Shown: positions 24,619-34,328, counted from the first letter of the stretch. The stretch is 64,000 bases of DNA from Aquiflexum lacus (GCF_015476655.1 NZ_JABFHF010000004.1:124001-188000), one strand, 5' to 3'. Notes: generated by a model not told the origin, from the sequence alone. Numbers and translations are program-made.

Positions 24619-27201
24619 TCAATCCGCAGTCCCCGCTTTAATAATCTGTCCAAAGAACACCGAATTCAGGAAAAGCTTATTGGTTCCGAACCAGACGGCT
24701 CTGAAGTTTGGATTGTCCACCAAACCAATGACCCTGCCACTACCCAGTTTTTTCACTTGAATGACTGCCGTGTTTTTAATCTTTTCTAAGTTTTCAGGAT
24801 GCACATAGCCGCTTGCCAATGGTTGGTTAGTGTAAACCAATGGGTTGGAATAGGGGTTTTTGGCAGTTTCCAAAAACAGGTTGCTGTTTCTGAAAGTGTG
24901 TATGGAATCGTTTGTATATCCATATCCAATGGGATGAGAATTATCCAGCATGGCATGGAATATTGTGCCACTAGTCAACCTTGCTCCTGTATTTTTAGGA
25001 AAATCGGAGTAGGCGTGGACTTCTTTTTTCTCATCCTCTTTTTCATCCTTTTTGAATTCAAATTTTACCAGTTCCTGTGTGTTCAACCAGGTCAGTGCAT
25101 TTCCTCTAGCTATCAAAGTCCCTCCTGCTGAAGTCCAAGATTTAATCTTTTCTGCCTCATCCTTTCCAAAGGTGATATATGGCCCATTGGGCATTACGAT
25201 AACGTTGTACTTACTTAGATCTACAGAATTTACCCTTTCCACAGGCAGCAGGGTAATGGGCATATCCATTCTCTGATCCAGTAAATGCCAGATTTCACCC
25301 GCTTCCAAACTCACCACTCCTGTACCTACCAATAAGGCTACCTCAGGCTTTTTTAACACATCGATCTGCGGTGATCCTAAATTTATACCCCCTGTATATC
25401 CAGTATTAAGGGCATGTATTACCAATCCGGTCTCATCCGCAATTTTCTTCAAATCTTCCAAAAGGTTCAATTCCTTCTTTTCTTCTCTTGGCATACTTAC
25501 CAAAATACTGCCTCTTTTCAATTGTATCTTATCAGGTAATACTATTGGTTCGTTGGTCACACGGACCAAATAACCTTTTTGCATCAATTGATAGGCAGCT
25601 TTGGGAGCGTAATACCCTTCCCATCCGAAACCAAAAGCATAAGCTTCTTTCTGCCCTAATACCTTACCGGAATTCAATGAAAAATCATTATCCAATGGAC
25701 TGACATCTGCCAGATTCAAAATCCGGCTACTGAGTGCCATAAAATCCAAATCAAAAGACATCGGCATTGTCCAAGCCGAAACATCATAAAACAAACTATC
25801 CTGAAACTCATTTCTAACCTCAAAAAGTGATTTAATCAACCGGTATTGTGGTTGGTTGAGAGGTACGATGTAAGATTTCCCTTTTTCGAAGGGCACACCA
25901 TTCACCGAGATATCTTCATTCAAAGAATATACATCAACTGCATGCTGCCGAATCATGTCTGCTAAATGAAAGCTTCTCGCCCCATCTTCCTTTGAACCAA
26001 AAACAAAGGCTTTGTCAGTATCAGCTGCAGACATCTGAAATGCTTCCTTGTAGAAATCATGCATAGATTTGTTGATGTCAATTCGCATTTCCTTGGCAGC
26101 ATCAAAGGAACTGATACTGGTTCGGAACTGATTCCTGATGGTGAATGAAAAAGTCAATGGGCCGAAATTGCTTTCCTGAAGATGTCCTCTCGAAGAAGCC
26201 TGTTCAAACAAAATACCAATGGAACCCTGAATATCCGGGTAGGTGGAGCCATAGCCAAAATAATACTCATCAAAACTTTCCTTGGCATAATACAAGGAGC
26301 CGATTTCTTCCATGGCCTTGGCATGGTACGCAGCCATTTTTTCTGTAAGTTGTACAGTTCTTTTTGGGATCAATGGATGGTCCCGGCTCGGGATACCCGG
26401 TTGAAAAAAGAAGGTGGAATTGGTACCCATTTCATGGTAATCCAGGTAAATGTTGGGAAGCCATTCCTGAAACTTCTTCACCCTATTTTGGGATTCAGGA
26501 TGTTGTACCAATAACCAATCCCTGTTGAGGTCAAACCAATAGTGATTGCCTCTGCCACCCGGCCAAGCCTCAGCCAATTCCCTGTTGTTGGGATCGCCAT
26601 TAAGATTATATGATCTATGAGAGTTGACCCAAGTAGAATATCGACTGTAACCATCGGGATTCAAGGATGGATCAATCAGGATGATGATATTTTTGAGGTC
26701 ATCTTCTATTTCGTTGGCAGCTGCAAAATGGTATGCTGCCAAAAGGGAGGAATTGATTCCACTGGCTTCATTGCCATGCACGGAATATCCTGCCGCTAAA
26801 ACCAAAGGCATTTGGTCATAATCCAAATTGGCATTGGGATCCCGCAGTTGTTTTCGGGAGTCTTTGATCTGATCAATCTTGGACAGATTGTCGGGAGATG
26901 TAATCGTCAACATCACCTGGGGTCGTTTTTCATAGGACTGGCCAAAAATCTCAAAAGAAACCCTGGGAGAACTTTCCGCTAATTTCTCAAAATACCTGAT
27001 CAATTGATCGTAGCCTACATTCCATTCACCTACTTCAAATCCCAATACCTCTTTTGGCGTTGGGATTGTTTCATTGTATGTATAGGAATTAGGGAGATAA
27101 TAGTTCAAAGAGATATCTGCAGTGCCCTTAGGACTATTTTGGGCAAAGCAAACTGAGGTGGAAAGGATAAACAAAAGAAAGAATAAATGTATTTTTTTCA
27201 T
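24619..27201 (-). CDS. M14 family zinc carboxypeptidase, secreted
   Basis: An 860-residue exported peptidase: signal peptide (residues 1-20, FCFAQ). The peptidase domain has VHGNEASG (zinc ligands H142 and E145), SLNPDGYSRYSTWVNSHRSYNLNGD, FDLNRDWLL and LDYHEMGTNSTFFFQPG, which matches the substrate-binding and third zinc ligand regions of M14. The C-terminal 300 residues form a class I glutamine amidotransferase-like segment (YNVIVMPNGPYITFGKDEAEKIKSW). M14 proteins remove C-terminal residues from peptides. It stands alone between a repeat island and a divergent lipoprotein gene. Confidence 0.92.
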   Translation of the reverse strand: MKKIHLFFLLFILSTSVCFAQNSPKGTADISLNYYLPNSYTYNETIPTPKEVLGFEVGEWNVGYDQLIRYFEKLAESSPRVSFEIFGQSYEKRPQVMLTITSPDNLSKIDQIKDSRKQLRDPNANLDYDQMPLVLAAGYSVHGNEASGINSSLLAAYHFAAANEIEDDLKNIIILIDPSLNPDGYSRYSTWVNSHRSYNLNGDPNNRELAEAWPGGRGNHYWFDLNRDWLLVQHPESQNRVKKFQEWLPNIYLDYHEMGTNSTFFFQPGIPSRDHPLIPKRTVQLTEKMAAYHAKAMEEIGSLYYAKESFDEYYFGYGSTYPDIQGSIGILFEQASSRGHLQESNFGPLTFSFTIRNQFRTSISSFDAAKEMRIDINKSMHDFYKEAFQMSAADTDKAFVFGSKEDGARSFHLADMIRQHAVDVYSLNEDISVNGVPFEKGKSYIVPLNQPQYRLIKSLFEVRNEFQDSLFYDVSAWTMPMSFDLDFMALSSRILNLADVSPLDNDFSLNSGKVLGQKEAYAFGFGWEGYYAPKAAYQLMQKGYLVRVTNEPIVLPDKIQLKRGSILVSMPREEKKELNLLEDLKKIADETGLVIHALNTGYTGGINLGSPQIDVLKKPEVALLVGTGVVSLEAGEIWHLLDQRMDMPITLLPVERVNSVDLSKYNVIVMPNGPYITFGKDEAEKIKSWTSAGGTLIARGNALTWLNTQELVKFEFKKDEKEDEKKEVHAYSDFPKNTGARLTSGTIFHAMLDNSHPIGYGYTNDSIHTFRNSNLFLETAKNPYSNPLVYTNQPLASGYVHPENLEKIKNTAVIQVKKLGSGRVIGLVDNPNFRAVWFGTNKLFLNSVFFGQIIKAGTAD

Positions 27202-27368
27202 GATAGCTTGGTTAAATCCATGTTATATTGGCTGTGGATCAAATTTAATACAAAATGCAAAAGTTGTTGATTTTGCGGCATACCAACTATGTAAAATCAA
27301 GTATTTATTTTGTAATGAAAATTCTTAAATTTAAGCTTGAAACATGTAATCTTTACCTAACAATAGTT

Positions 27369-27794
27369 ATGAAATACTTTGTGTCTTTAATGTTCCTTTC
27401 CTTTTTCTTTTCTTGTGCTGAACGGAGTCAAACAAGCGATGAATCGGATAAAATCGATCAATTGGAGAATGTGGAATCCAAGACTAATATAGAAAACACA
27501 ACAATACCAGAGATACAAGCAGAATCCTTAGGTTTGATAGGTGAATGGACTATCCCTTCAACATTTGGAGGAGGAGAATTGAGAATTGAACATCATTTGG
27601 GGAAATATTATAAAAATGAAGAATTGAGTGATGGAACCGTCAATATTTTAGAAATGACTTTATCCGAGCAGGAAGGTCTAAAAGTATTCAGGGCAAAGGA
27701 TGGTTCCTCAGACGAAACTTGGGTAATCACAGAAAGTGGAAGCTTGGAAGCAAGAGGTAAGGATGGATTGATCTACAGTACTGACCCGATTTGA
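27369..27794 (+). CDS. small hypothetical lipoprotein
   Basis: A 141-residue protein starting MKYFVSLMFLSFFFSC, a short lipoprotein signal with the cysteine at residue 16, which sets the start at 27369; a longer upstream reading is unlikely. After an acidic, serine-rich linker, the mature part is a small beta-rich domain (LIGEWTIPSTFGGGELRIEHHLGKYY broken by turns). No family recognised. It ends at a bidirectional terminator shared with glmS. Confidence 0.7.
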   Translation: MKYFVSLMFLSFFFSCAERSQTSDESDKIDQLENVESKTNIENTTIPEIQAESLGLIGEWTIPSTFGGGELRIEHHLGKYYKNEELSDGTVNILEMTLSEQEGLKVFRAKDGSSDETWVITESGSLEARGKDGLIYSTDPI

Positions 27795-27803
27795 AACAAA
27801 AAA

Positions 27804-27830
27804 AAGCCTGCAAAGATTTTTTGCAGGCTT
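27804..27830 (+). terminator. bidirectional terminator between the lipoprotein gene and glmS
   Basis: Arms AAGCCTGCAAA and TTTGCAGGCTT pair around GATTT, preceded by an A-run. It serves the plus-strand lipoprotein gene and probably glmS from the other side. Confidence 0.88.
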
Positions 27831-27845
27831 CGTAAGTTATTTCAA

Positions 27846-29687
27846 TTACTCAACCGTCACTGACTTAGCCAAATTCCTAGGCTGATCCACATTGCAGCCT
27901 CTCATGACGGCAATGTGATAAGAAAGTTGTTGCAAAGGAACTACGGCAATCAATGGAACAAAAGCCTCTTCTGTTTCAGGGATTTCGATCACATGGTCTG
28001 CCATGTTTCTGACAGTGGTATCACCTTCCGTGACCACGGCTATAATTTTCCCCTTTCGGGCTTTTACTTCTTGAATATTGCTAACAACTTTTTCATAACT
28101 ACTATCCTTCGTAGCAATAAAAACTACCGGCATTTCTTCATCTATCAAGGCAATAGGACCATGCTTCATTTCTGCTGCTGGATAACCTTCAGCATGGATA
28201 TAGGAAATCTCTTTCAGTTTCAATGCTCCTTCCAGGGCAACAGGGAAATTATATCCACGTCCTAAATAAAGAAAATTTCTGGCATCCTTGTATTCTGCTG
28301 CAATGGCTTTCACTTTATCATTGAGTTTCAAGGCCCTTTCGACTTTGGAAGGTATCGTTTCCAATTCACTGAGCAGATGCATATACCTGGATTCAGACAA
28401 AGTCCCTCTTTGATAACCCAATTTCAAGGCCATCATGGTCAATACAGAAATCTGTGCGGTAAATGCTTTGGTTGAAGCAACACCTATTTCAGGACCTGCA
28501 TGGGTGTAAGATCCAGCATGCGTAGCGCGTGGAATGGAAGAGCCAACCACATTACACACTCCAAAAATGGTTGCACCTTTGGATTTGGCCAATTCTATGG
28601 CAGCTAAAGTATCCGCTGTTTCCCCTGATTGGGAGATGGCGATAATAAAATCTTTTTCATTGATGACCGGATTCCTGTAGCGGAATTCCGAAGCATATTC
28701 CACTTCCACAGGTATTCTGGCAAATTCCTCAAAGAGATATTCTGCTACTAATCCCGCATGCCATGAAGTACCACATGCAGTGATGATGATGCGGTCGGCA
28801 TTTTGGAACTTGTTCATATAGTCCCTCAATCCCCCCAATACCAACCTGCCGTTTTTGGCATCCAACCTACCCCGCATACAATCTGCGATTGACCTTGGTT
28901 GTTCATTGATTTCTTTCAACATGAAATGTTCATAGCCGCCTTTTTCTATGGCTTCCAATTCCATTTCCAATTGATTGATATAAGGATTGGTCTCTACATT
29001 CTCAATGGTTTTGATCTGTAATCTGTTGTCACGGATCACAGCAATCTCATAATCATCAAGATACACTACCTGATTGGTATATTCTATAATTGGTGTAGCA
29101 TCAGATGCCAAGAAATACTCATTCTCTCCAACCCCAATTACCAACGGAGATCCTTTTCTAGCGGCAATCAATGTATCAGGCTCTTCGATATTCATGATGA
29201 CAATCGCATAAGCGCCGACCACTTTATGCAAGGCCAACCTTACCGCCTCTTCCAAGCTGATATGGTTATTGTTATAGATGTCTTCAATGAACTTGATAAA
29301 GACCTCAGAATCTGTTTCACTATGGAAAGTATAACCTTTATTCATAAGGTCGGTTTTGAGCACATCGTAATTTTCGATAATCCCGTTGTGGATCATCGCA
29401 AATTTTTCATTGGAAGAATAATGGGGATGGGCATTGACATCATTGGGTTCACCATGGGTGGCCCATCTGGTGTGCCCGATACCGATTTTTGAATTCAGGT
29501 TTTCAAAAGTTCCGAGGTGGTTCTCCAATTCTGAGACTTTACCTTTCTTTTTGTAAACACTAAGTCCTTTTTGGTTGAGCAGAGCCACCCCTGCACTGTC
29601 ATAGCCTCGGTATTCTAATCTTTTAAGGCCTTTGATAATAATGGGCAACGCTTCTTGGTGCCCAACATAAGCTACAATTCCACACAT
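27846..29687 (-). CDS. glmS: glutamine--fructose-6-phosphate aminotransferase (isomerizing)
   Basis: GlmS makes glucosamine-6-phosphate for cell-wall and lipopolysaccharide synthesis. The 613-residue protein starts MCGIVAYVGH with the Cys2 nucleophile, has GHTRWATHGEPNDVNAHPH and HNGIIENY of the glutaminase domain, then two SIS domains (ACGTSWHAGLVAEY, ISQSGETADTLAAIELAK) and ends in RNLAKSVTVE, the conserved C-terminus. No glmS ribozyme-like leader is visible upstream. Confidence 0.99.
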   Translation of the reverse strand: MCGIVAYVGHQEALPIIIKGLKRLEYRGYDSAGVALLNQKGLSVYKKKGKVSELENHLGTFENLNSKIGIGHTRWATHGEPNDVNAHPHYSSNEKFAMIHNGIIENYDVLKTDLMNKGYTFHSETDSEVFIKFIEDIYNNNHISLEEAVRLALHKVVGAYAIVIMNIEEPDTLIAARKGSPLVIGVGENEYFLASDATPIIEYTNQVVYLDDYEIAVIRDNRLQIKTIENVETNPYINQLEMELEAIEKGGYEHFMLKEINEQPRSIADCMRGRLDAKNGRLVLGGLRDYMNKFQNADRIIITACGTSWHAGLVAEYLFEEFARIPVEVEYASEFRYRNPVINEKDFIIAISQSGETADTLAAIELAKSKGATIFGVCNVVGSSIPRATHAGSYTHAGPEIGVASTKAFTAQISVLTMMALKLGYQRGTLSESRYMHLLSELETIPSKVERALKLNDKVKAIAAEYKDARNFLYLGRGYNFPVALEGALKLKEISYIHAEGYPAAEMKHGPIALIDEEMPVVFIATKDSSYEKVVSNIQEVKARKGKIIAVVTEGDTTVRNMADHVIEIPETEEAFVPLIAVVPLQQLSYHIAVMRGCNVDQPRNLAKSVTVE

Positions 29688-29706
29688 AAGTAAAAATATT
29701 TAAAAT

Positions 29707-29714
29707 CAAATGTA
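29707..29714 (-). promoter_or_regulatory. -7 element upstream of glmS
   Basis: On the minus strand TACATTTG matches TAnnTTTG exactly, 19 bases before the glmS ATG. No convincing TTTG at the -33 distance. Confidence 0.45.
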
Positions 29715-29749
29715 ATATTTTTCAAATTACAAGAGCGAAATGAAATAAA

Positions 29750-29785
29750 AAAAATCTACTTATGAAAAATTTCAAGTAGATTTTT
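29750..29785 (-). terminator. terminator downstream of the DUF4270 gene
   Basis: Arms AAAAATCTACTT (29750-29761) and AAGTAGATTTTT (29774-29785) pair perfectly with a 12-base loop; on the minus strand the stem is followed by T residues. It lies 25 bases after the DUF4270 stop. Confidence 0.8.
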
Positions 29786-29809
29786 GGGTGTTTGATAAAA
29801 TTTCAGGAT

Positions 29810-31174
29810 TTAAAGGGACCGTGCCCTAGAAAAGAAAATTTTCAGTTTGATCGTATTCTGATCTACCACATATTCTTTTAATGACTGTCGAAAATCATCA
29901 ACACCTGGAGTACCTGGGTACAAAAGCAAATCTCTTCTTTGAATATTCTTCCGGTAAATCGCATTTACATGGGAGGTAATCAATTGGCTGAATGTATTGT
30001 CCTCAAAAGAATGGGCAAGCAGGGCAGGTTGTTCTGAATAGATGGGTTCTCCCTTTTCCAAATCGACCTGAGCTCTACCATCTGGTTGAACTGCCATAGG
30101 AAATCCGTCAGTCCTCAATAATATTTTATTTGTTTCATTTGTGAAGTACATAATCTGCAATTGGGGAGGTCTATTTGTAACATTATCGTTTACCAAAGGA
30201 CCCATTTCAAGCCGAACCTGATTAAAAGTAACATTTTCCAATGTATCCAAAAAAGCATCCAAAGGACTCATGTCCAATTTAACCAACATACCAAAATTTG
30301 ATTTTCCTCCAGCATACTGACCTAGATTATAGGCTACCATCTTATTTTCAACAACTTCAGTAGGAGTGCCGGTGGGGTCATTTGTTACCTGACTGAAATG
30401 GCGCGCGAAATTATTATTGATTCCTGTAGCAATTGGATACGCCCTTGAAACCGTGTCACCCTCATTCTTATAGAAGAAAACTAAACCGGTATTATTACCA
30501 ACTCTTGTACTAAATGAAACATCTTCATTTTCAGCTCCCTTAAAAACCAACCCTGGTAAAAAATCCCTGAATGAAAACACATCATTAAAAGCATTTCCAT
30601 CCCTTAATTCTGCAAAGATTCTTTCTGTCAATTCATTATCAACCGAAATTGTTACAATAGTGTCTTGCCTTTCTTTAAAATCAACAGTTGCACTGATAAC
30701 AGGTTCCGGGTCATAATTTAAACTGCTAAAATTAAAATAATTGAGGTCTCGAATTTGATCCTCTAATAAATGTACATTAATCGTTTTGGGAGCTTCAAGG
30801 TCATCCCCCAACACATTCCGTACATTGATATTGAACTTCACTGAGTCCAATACAGCTGTTGATTCAGGTCTTCTTACATCTCTGTTGAATAGTAATCTGG
30901 TATATGCTGTAGCATCGGTCTTTCCAAAAAATTCGCTTTCTTCAAATCCATACACCAAAAAACCAGTATTGGTTGTAGATATCGAATCCCGTAATACAAC
31001 AGAAGCAGATAGGGGTATTTCTTGGTAGAAAACCCCTATTTGATTGCTGTTGGGATCCAATTCCAAACCGATATTGGAAGGATCTTCACAAGATGATGTA
31101 ATGGAAATCAGAATCAATAAACCCAAAACCAGCTTAGCTGGCGAGTTCTGTATAGATATTAAAGTAACTTTCAA
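29810..31174 (-). CDS. DUF4270 family outer-membrane lipoprotein
   Basis: The protein has a lipoprotein signal ending ISITSSC and the opening EDPSNIGLELDPNSNQIGVFY of DUF4270, a family of Bacteroidetes surface lipoproteins of unknown role. I set the start at the TTG at 31174, giving a 33-residue leader; a longer in-frame TTG at 31237 would overlap the upstream gene by 104 bases and add a basic extension. Even so, it overlaps the stop of the GlgA-like gene by about 41 bases, pointing to coupling. In several Bacteroidetes DUF4270 genes sit beside this GlgA-like gene, from memory. Confidence 0.85.
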   Translation of the reverse strand: MKVTLISIQNSPAKLVLGLLILISITSSCEDPSNIGLELDPNSNQIGVFYQEIPLSASVVLRDSISTTNTGFLVYGFEESEFFGKTDATAYTRLLFNRDVRRPESTAVLDSVKFNINVRNVLGDDLEAPKTINVHLLEDQIRDLNYFNFSSLNYDPEPVISATVDFKERQDTIVTISVDNELTERIFAELRDGNAFNDVFSFRDFLPGLVFKGAENEDVSFSTRVGNNTGLVFFYKNEGDTVSRAYPIATGINNNFARHFSQVTNDPTGTPTEVVENKMVAYNLGQYAGGKSNFGMLVKLDMSPLDAFLDTLENVTFNQVRLEMGPLVNDNVTNRPPQLQIMYFTNETNKILLRTDGFPMAVQPDGRAQVDLEKGEPIYSEQPALLAHSFEDNTFSQLITSHVNAIYRKNIQRRDLLLYPGTPGVDDFRQSLKEYVVDQNTIKLKIFFSRARSL

Positions 31175-31949
31175 AAAGTTGTTCGTCTTCTTCTTCGTTG
31201 TTAATCTCACACTTCTTGTCTTTAGAGCACTCCTCAATGAGTTGGCTTAGGTGTTCGGAAATTTCTTCGCTCTTGATGACCACGTCGGCATATTCCATTC
31301 CGATTTTCAGGAAGCCTTCATAATCTTTTGATTTGAGAGGGGCAAGAATGGCATCATCAATATCCACCATTTTCACTTTCTCCAACAAATCGTCGCCAAA
31401 TTTATGAGTAAATCCCGTATTGTAAATAGCGAATACGGATTTTGTATCTTTAAATAATGGCTCATTCTTATAGGTTGTTTTAAGATACATCGGAATCAGA
31501 CTTGTCATCCAATCGTTGCAATGCACCACATCAGGGGCCCAACCTAATTTTTTTACTGTCTCTATGACTCCTTTGCAAAAGAAAATGGCTCTTTCGTCAT
31601 TGTCCTCATAGAATTTTTCCTGCTTGTCATGAAAAACGCTTTTCCTTTGAAAATAGTCTTCATTGTCAATAAAGTAAACCTGAAGTTTGGCGTTTGGAAT
31701 AGATGCCACCTTGATGATCAAGGGCTTCTCTTCCTCTCCTACTGCAATGTTGATCCCTGAAAGTCTTACTACCTCATGCAATCTGTTCTTTCTTTCATTG
31801 ATTAATCCGAATCTTGGTACAAGAATACGAATTTCCATTCCTTTTTCCTGCATAGCCTGCGGTAAGGCCCTCACGAAAGTTGCAACTTCTGAGGTTTGAA
31901 GAAATGGATTGATTTCACTTGCAACGTAGAGAATACGAAGTTTTGACAT
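31134..31949 (-). CDS. GlgA-like protein, N-terminal GT5 domain only
   Basis: A 271-residue protein starting MSKLRILYVASEINPFLQTSEV. It matches the N-terminal catalytic domain of glycogen/starch synthases (VRALPQAMQEKGMEIRILVPRFG, WAPDVVHCNDWMTSLIPMYL, AIYNTGFTHKF). The full family is about 480 residues with a second Rossmann domain, missing here, and the ADP-glucose-binding KTGG loop reads LQTSE. It therefore cannot be a normal glycogen synthase; a binding or regulatory role is more likely. It overlaps the DUF4270 gene and is divergent from panC. Confidence 0.85.
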   Translation of the reverse strand: MSKLRILYVASEINPFLQTSEVATFVRALPQAMQEKGMEIRILVPRFGLINERKNRLHEVVRLSGINIAVGEEEKPLIIKVASIPNAKLQVYFIDNEDYFQRKSVFHDKQEKFYEDNDERAIFFCKGVIETVKKLGWAPDVVHCNDWMTSLIPMYLKTTYKNEPLFKDTKSVFAIYNTGFTHKFGDDLLEKVKMVDIDDAILAPLKSKDYEGFLKIGMEYADVVIKSEEISEHLSQLIEECSKDKKCEINNEEEDEQLFESYFNIYTELAS

Positions 31950-31984
31950 ACCTTGTTGAGTTTTATTGAGTGATAATAAACGCA

Positions 31985-31992
31985 CAAAGATA
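31985..31992 (-). promoter_or_regulatory. -7 element upstream of the GlgA-like gene
   Basis: TATCTTTG on the minus strand, 35 bases before the ATG at 31949. The -33 position does not match TTTG. Confidence 0.4.
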
Positions 31993-32052
31993 CAAAAAAA
32001 AAGTGGTAAAGCCATTGTTTTTCTGGAATATAACATAGTTTTGCCCCTATTT

Positions 32053-32060
32053 TACATTTG
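32053..32060 (+). promoter_or_regulatory. -7 element upstream of panC
   Basis: TACATTTG, a perfect TAnnTTTG. It includes the TTG at 32058 that could be taken for a start codon, so it supports the GTG at 32076 as the true panC start with a very short leader. Confidence 0.45.
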
Positions 32061-32075
32061 CAAAGTACAACAAAC

Positions 32076-32924
32076 GTGAAGCTTCTCCGGACCAAACAAG
32101 AGGTTCATCGCCACCTTGGAATTTCCCGAATAAACAATACAACTATTGGTTTTGTGCCTACTATGGGCGCATTACATGATGGTCATTTGGATTTAGTAAA
32201 AAAAGCCAAAGAAAATTCGGATGTCATCATTGTGTCAATTTTCGTCAATCCAACTCAATTCAATAACCAGAAAGATTTTGAAAATTATCCAAAAACTTTG
32301 AACAAAGACTTGGATTTATTGGATAAAACCGGGGTTGATTTCGTGTTTGTGCCTAGTAATCAAGAGATTTACCCATCTATTCCCAGTCTTATCATTGATT
32401 TTGGCGCTATCGACAAGGTTTTGGAGGGGGCCTTTCGCCCTGGGCATTTTAATGGTGTTGGAATCGTAGTTTCAAAGCTGTTAAATATTGTTAAACCTCA
32501 CAAAACTTTCTTTGGACAGAAAGATTTACAGCAAGTAGCCATCATCAAACGACTGGTAGAAGACCTTTCCTTTGACACGGAAATTGTCATTATTCCCACC
32601 GTCAGGGAAGCTGATGGATTGGCCATGTCTTCCAGAAACCTCAGGCTTGATGATGAACAGAGAAAAATTGCACCCATTATTTATGAGGCACTGACATTTG
32701 CAAAAGATGAACTTTTGGCTGGCAATAATTGGTTTGGCACTCGGGGAAAAGTAGAACAGATGTTTAAGGAAGAACCTCGTTTTCGTTTGGAATATTTCGA
32801 ATTGATTTCTTCTGACCGGTTTGAACTTCTAGAGAGTCTCAAAGGAACCTCTAACATAGCCATCTGTACTGCCGCCTATCTTGGAGAAATCCGTTTGATA
32901 GACAATATTTCCATATTTGATTAA
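32076..32924 (+). CDS. panC: pantoate--beta-alanine ligase
   Basis: PanC joins pantoate and beta-alanine with ATP to give pantothenate. Motifs: FVPTMGALHDGHLDLVKKA (HxGH nucleotide site), SIFVNPTQFN, GVGIVVSKLLNIVKP, FFGQKDLQQVAIIKRL and AMSSRN (KMSKS-like). I chose the GTG at 32076 (282 residues, normal length) rather than the upstream TTG, which lies in the -7 promoter element. panD follows 21 bases later, so the two pathway steps are cotranscribed. Confidence 0.96.
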   Translation: MKLLRTKQEVHRHLGISRINNTTIGFVPTMGALHDGHLDLVKKAKENSDVIIVSIFVNPTQFNNQKDFENYPKTLNKDLDLLDKTGVDFVFVPSNQEIYPSIPSLIIDFGAIDKVLEGAFRPGHFNGVGIVVSKLLNIVKPHKTFFGQKDLQQVAIIKRLVEDLSFDTEIVIIPTVREADGLAMSSRNLRLDDEQRKIAPIIYEALTFAKDELLAGNNWFGTRGKVEQMFKEEPRFRLEYFELISSDRFELLESLKGTSNIAICTAAYLGEIRLIDNISIFD

Positions 32925-32945
32925 TATTGCGAAAAATTTCATTTC

Positions 32946-33293
32946 ATGCACATTCAGGTATTAAAGTCAAAAATACATAGGGTAAAAATTACCCAAGCAG
33001 AATTACATTATGTGGGCAGCATCACTGTGGACGAAGATCTGATGGATGCGGCCAATATTATTGAAAATGAAAAAGTCCAGATCGTCAATATCAATAATGG
33101 AGAGCGATTGGAGACCTATGTCATCAAAGGAGAAAGGGGTAGCGGAATGGTTTGCCTCAATGGACCTGCTGCAAGGAAAGCACAAGTTGGAGACATTGTC
33201 ATCCTGATTTCCTATGCATCCATGGATTTTGAAGATGCCAAAAAACACAGACCTTTGATCATTTTTCCCGATGATCATAATAAATTGATTTAA
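32946..33293 (+). CDS. panD: aspartate 1-decarboxylase proenzyme
   Basis: PanD makes beta-alanine from aspartate, feeding PanC. The 115-residue proenzyme has the self-cleavage site Gly24-Ser25 in [15 protein letters not shown], from which the pyruvoyl group forms. [17 protein letters not shown] and [21 protein letters not shown] are the usual downstream blocks. It lies between panC and a membrane-protein gene that begins one base after its stop. Confidence 0.97.
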   Translation: MHIQVLKSKIHRVKITQAELHYVGSITVDEDLMDAANIIENEKVQIVNINNGERLETYVIKGERGSGMVCLNGPAARKAQVGDIVILISYASMDFEDAKKHRPLIIFPDDHNKLI

Positions 33294-33294
33294 A

Positions 33295-34296
33295 GTGAGG
33301 CTAACAAAAAAACAGTGGATCCAGGTGGCGGTTTCTTTGATAGTAGCCATCTGGATTTTTTGGTTTCTATATAAGGACATCAGCTTTGATGCTTTGCTGT
33401 TGGCGCTATCTCAAACTTCACTATCTTGGTTTGGTTTGTCCATTGCTGTTTCCCTGATGGGATTTTGGGTAAGGGCTTGGAGATGGAAGCTACTGATAGA
33501 TGCGGGAGAGTCCCAAAAAACCAAAACTATTAATTCCTTTTGGGCATTGATGATCGGCTACCTGGCAAATCTCCTGGTACCGAGGGCAGGTGAAGTGGCC
33601 CGATGCGGGGTATTGACAAAAACCGAGGACCGACAAATGGGTACACTACTTGGAACAGTGATTCTGGAGAGAACCTTTGACATGCTGTTTATGGTCAGCA
33701 TTATATTCTTGGCATTTTTACTTGAAAGGGACCTTTTTGTAAAGTTATCAAGTGAATTGGTGTCTTTGGATTCATTGAAAGAAAAGATACTCCAATACCT
33801 ACCTCTCTTGATTGGAGGCCTTATTGTAACAATGATCTTTATTTATTTGGTTTTCCAAAAATACAAAGACAGTAGCCTTTTCAAGAAAATCAGGCATTTT
33901 CTACGAGATTTGATCAATGGGGTGATCAGCCTTAGAAAGGTTGACAATCAATTGGGCTTTTGGAGCAGTTCGGTTTTTATCTGGTTTACCTATTACTTAA
34001 TGCTGATATTTATGGCTTGGGCCATTCCATCAACTGCCAGTTTGTCACTAAGCTCCATGTTGATGGTCATGGTCATGGGCAGTATTGGCATGGTTGCTCC
34101 TGTTCAAGGGGGTATCGGTACCTTCCATGCATTAGTGGCTTTCATTTTGATGGCTTATGGATTGAGTAATGAAGAAGGAAAAATCTTTGCTGCCATCATC
34201 CATGGAAGTCAGGTACTGACAGTGATCATTCTAGGTTTGATAGCCTTGGGCTTTTTCTTTAAAATAACTTCAAGAAAAGAATCCAAATCTTATTAA
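33295..34296 (+). CDS. lysylphosphatidylglycerol synthase TM region / UPF0104 family membrane protein
   Basis: A 333-residue polytopic inner-membrane protein with about eight hydrophobic segments. ALMIGYLANLLVPRAGEVARCGVL and GTVILERTFDMLFM are the family hallmarks, as is the late GSIGMVAPVQGGIGTFHALVAFIL. Related proteins flip or transfer lipids, or are of unknown role; the catalytic C-terminal domain of MprF is absent. The start is a GTG placed one base after the panD stop, so translation is probably coupled. Confidence 0.88.
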   Translation: MRLTKKQWIQVAVSLIVAIWIFWFLYKDISFDALLLALSQTSLSWFGLSIAVSLMGFWVRAWRWKLLIDAGESQKTKTINSFWALMIGYLANLLVPRAGEVARCGVLTKTEDRQMGTLLGTVILERTFDMLFMVSIIFLAFLLERDLFVKLSSELVSLDSLKEKILQYLPLLIGGLIVTMIFIYLVFQKYKDSSLFKKIRHFLRDLINGVISLRKVDNQLGFWSSSVFIWFTYYLMLIFMAWAIPSTASLSLSSMLMVMVMGSIGMVAPVQGGIGTFHALVAFILMAYGLSNEEGKIFAAIIHGSQVLTVIILGLIALGFFFKITSRKESKSY

Positions 34297-34328
34297 ATTC
34301 GTAACTAACTAGCAAACATAAAAAAACT

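Noticed and set aside
27255-27368. Longer N-terminus for the small lipoprotein at 27369
   Set aside because: The extension would bury the lipoprotein signal 38 residues inside the protein; the internal ATG gives a standard signal peptide.
27688-29790. glmS ribozyme in the leader of glmS
   Set aside because: The 122-base region upstream is AT-rich, has a -7 element 19 bases before the start codon and the DUF4270 terminator, leaving no room for a ribozyme.
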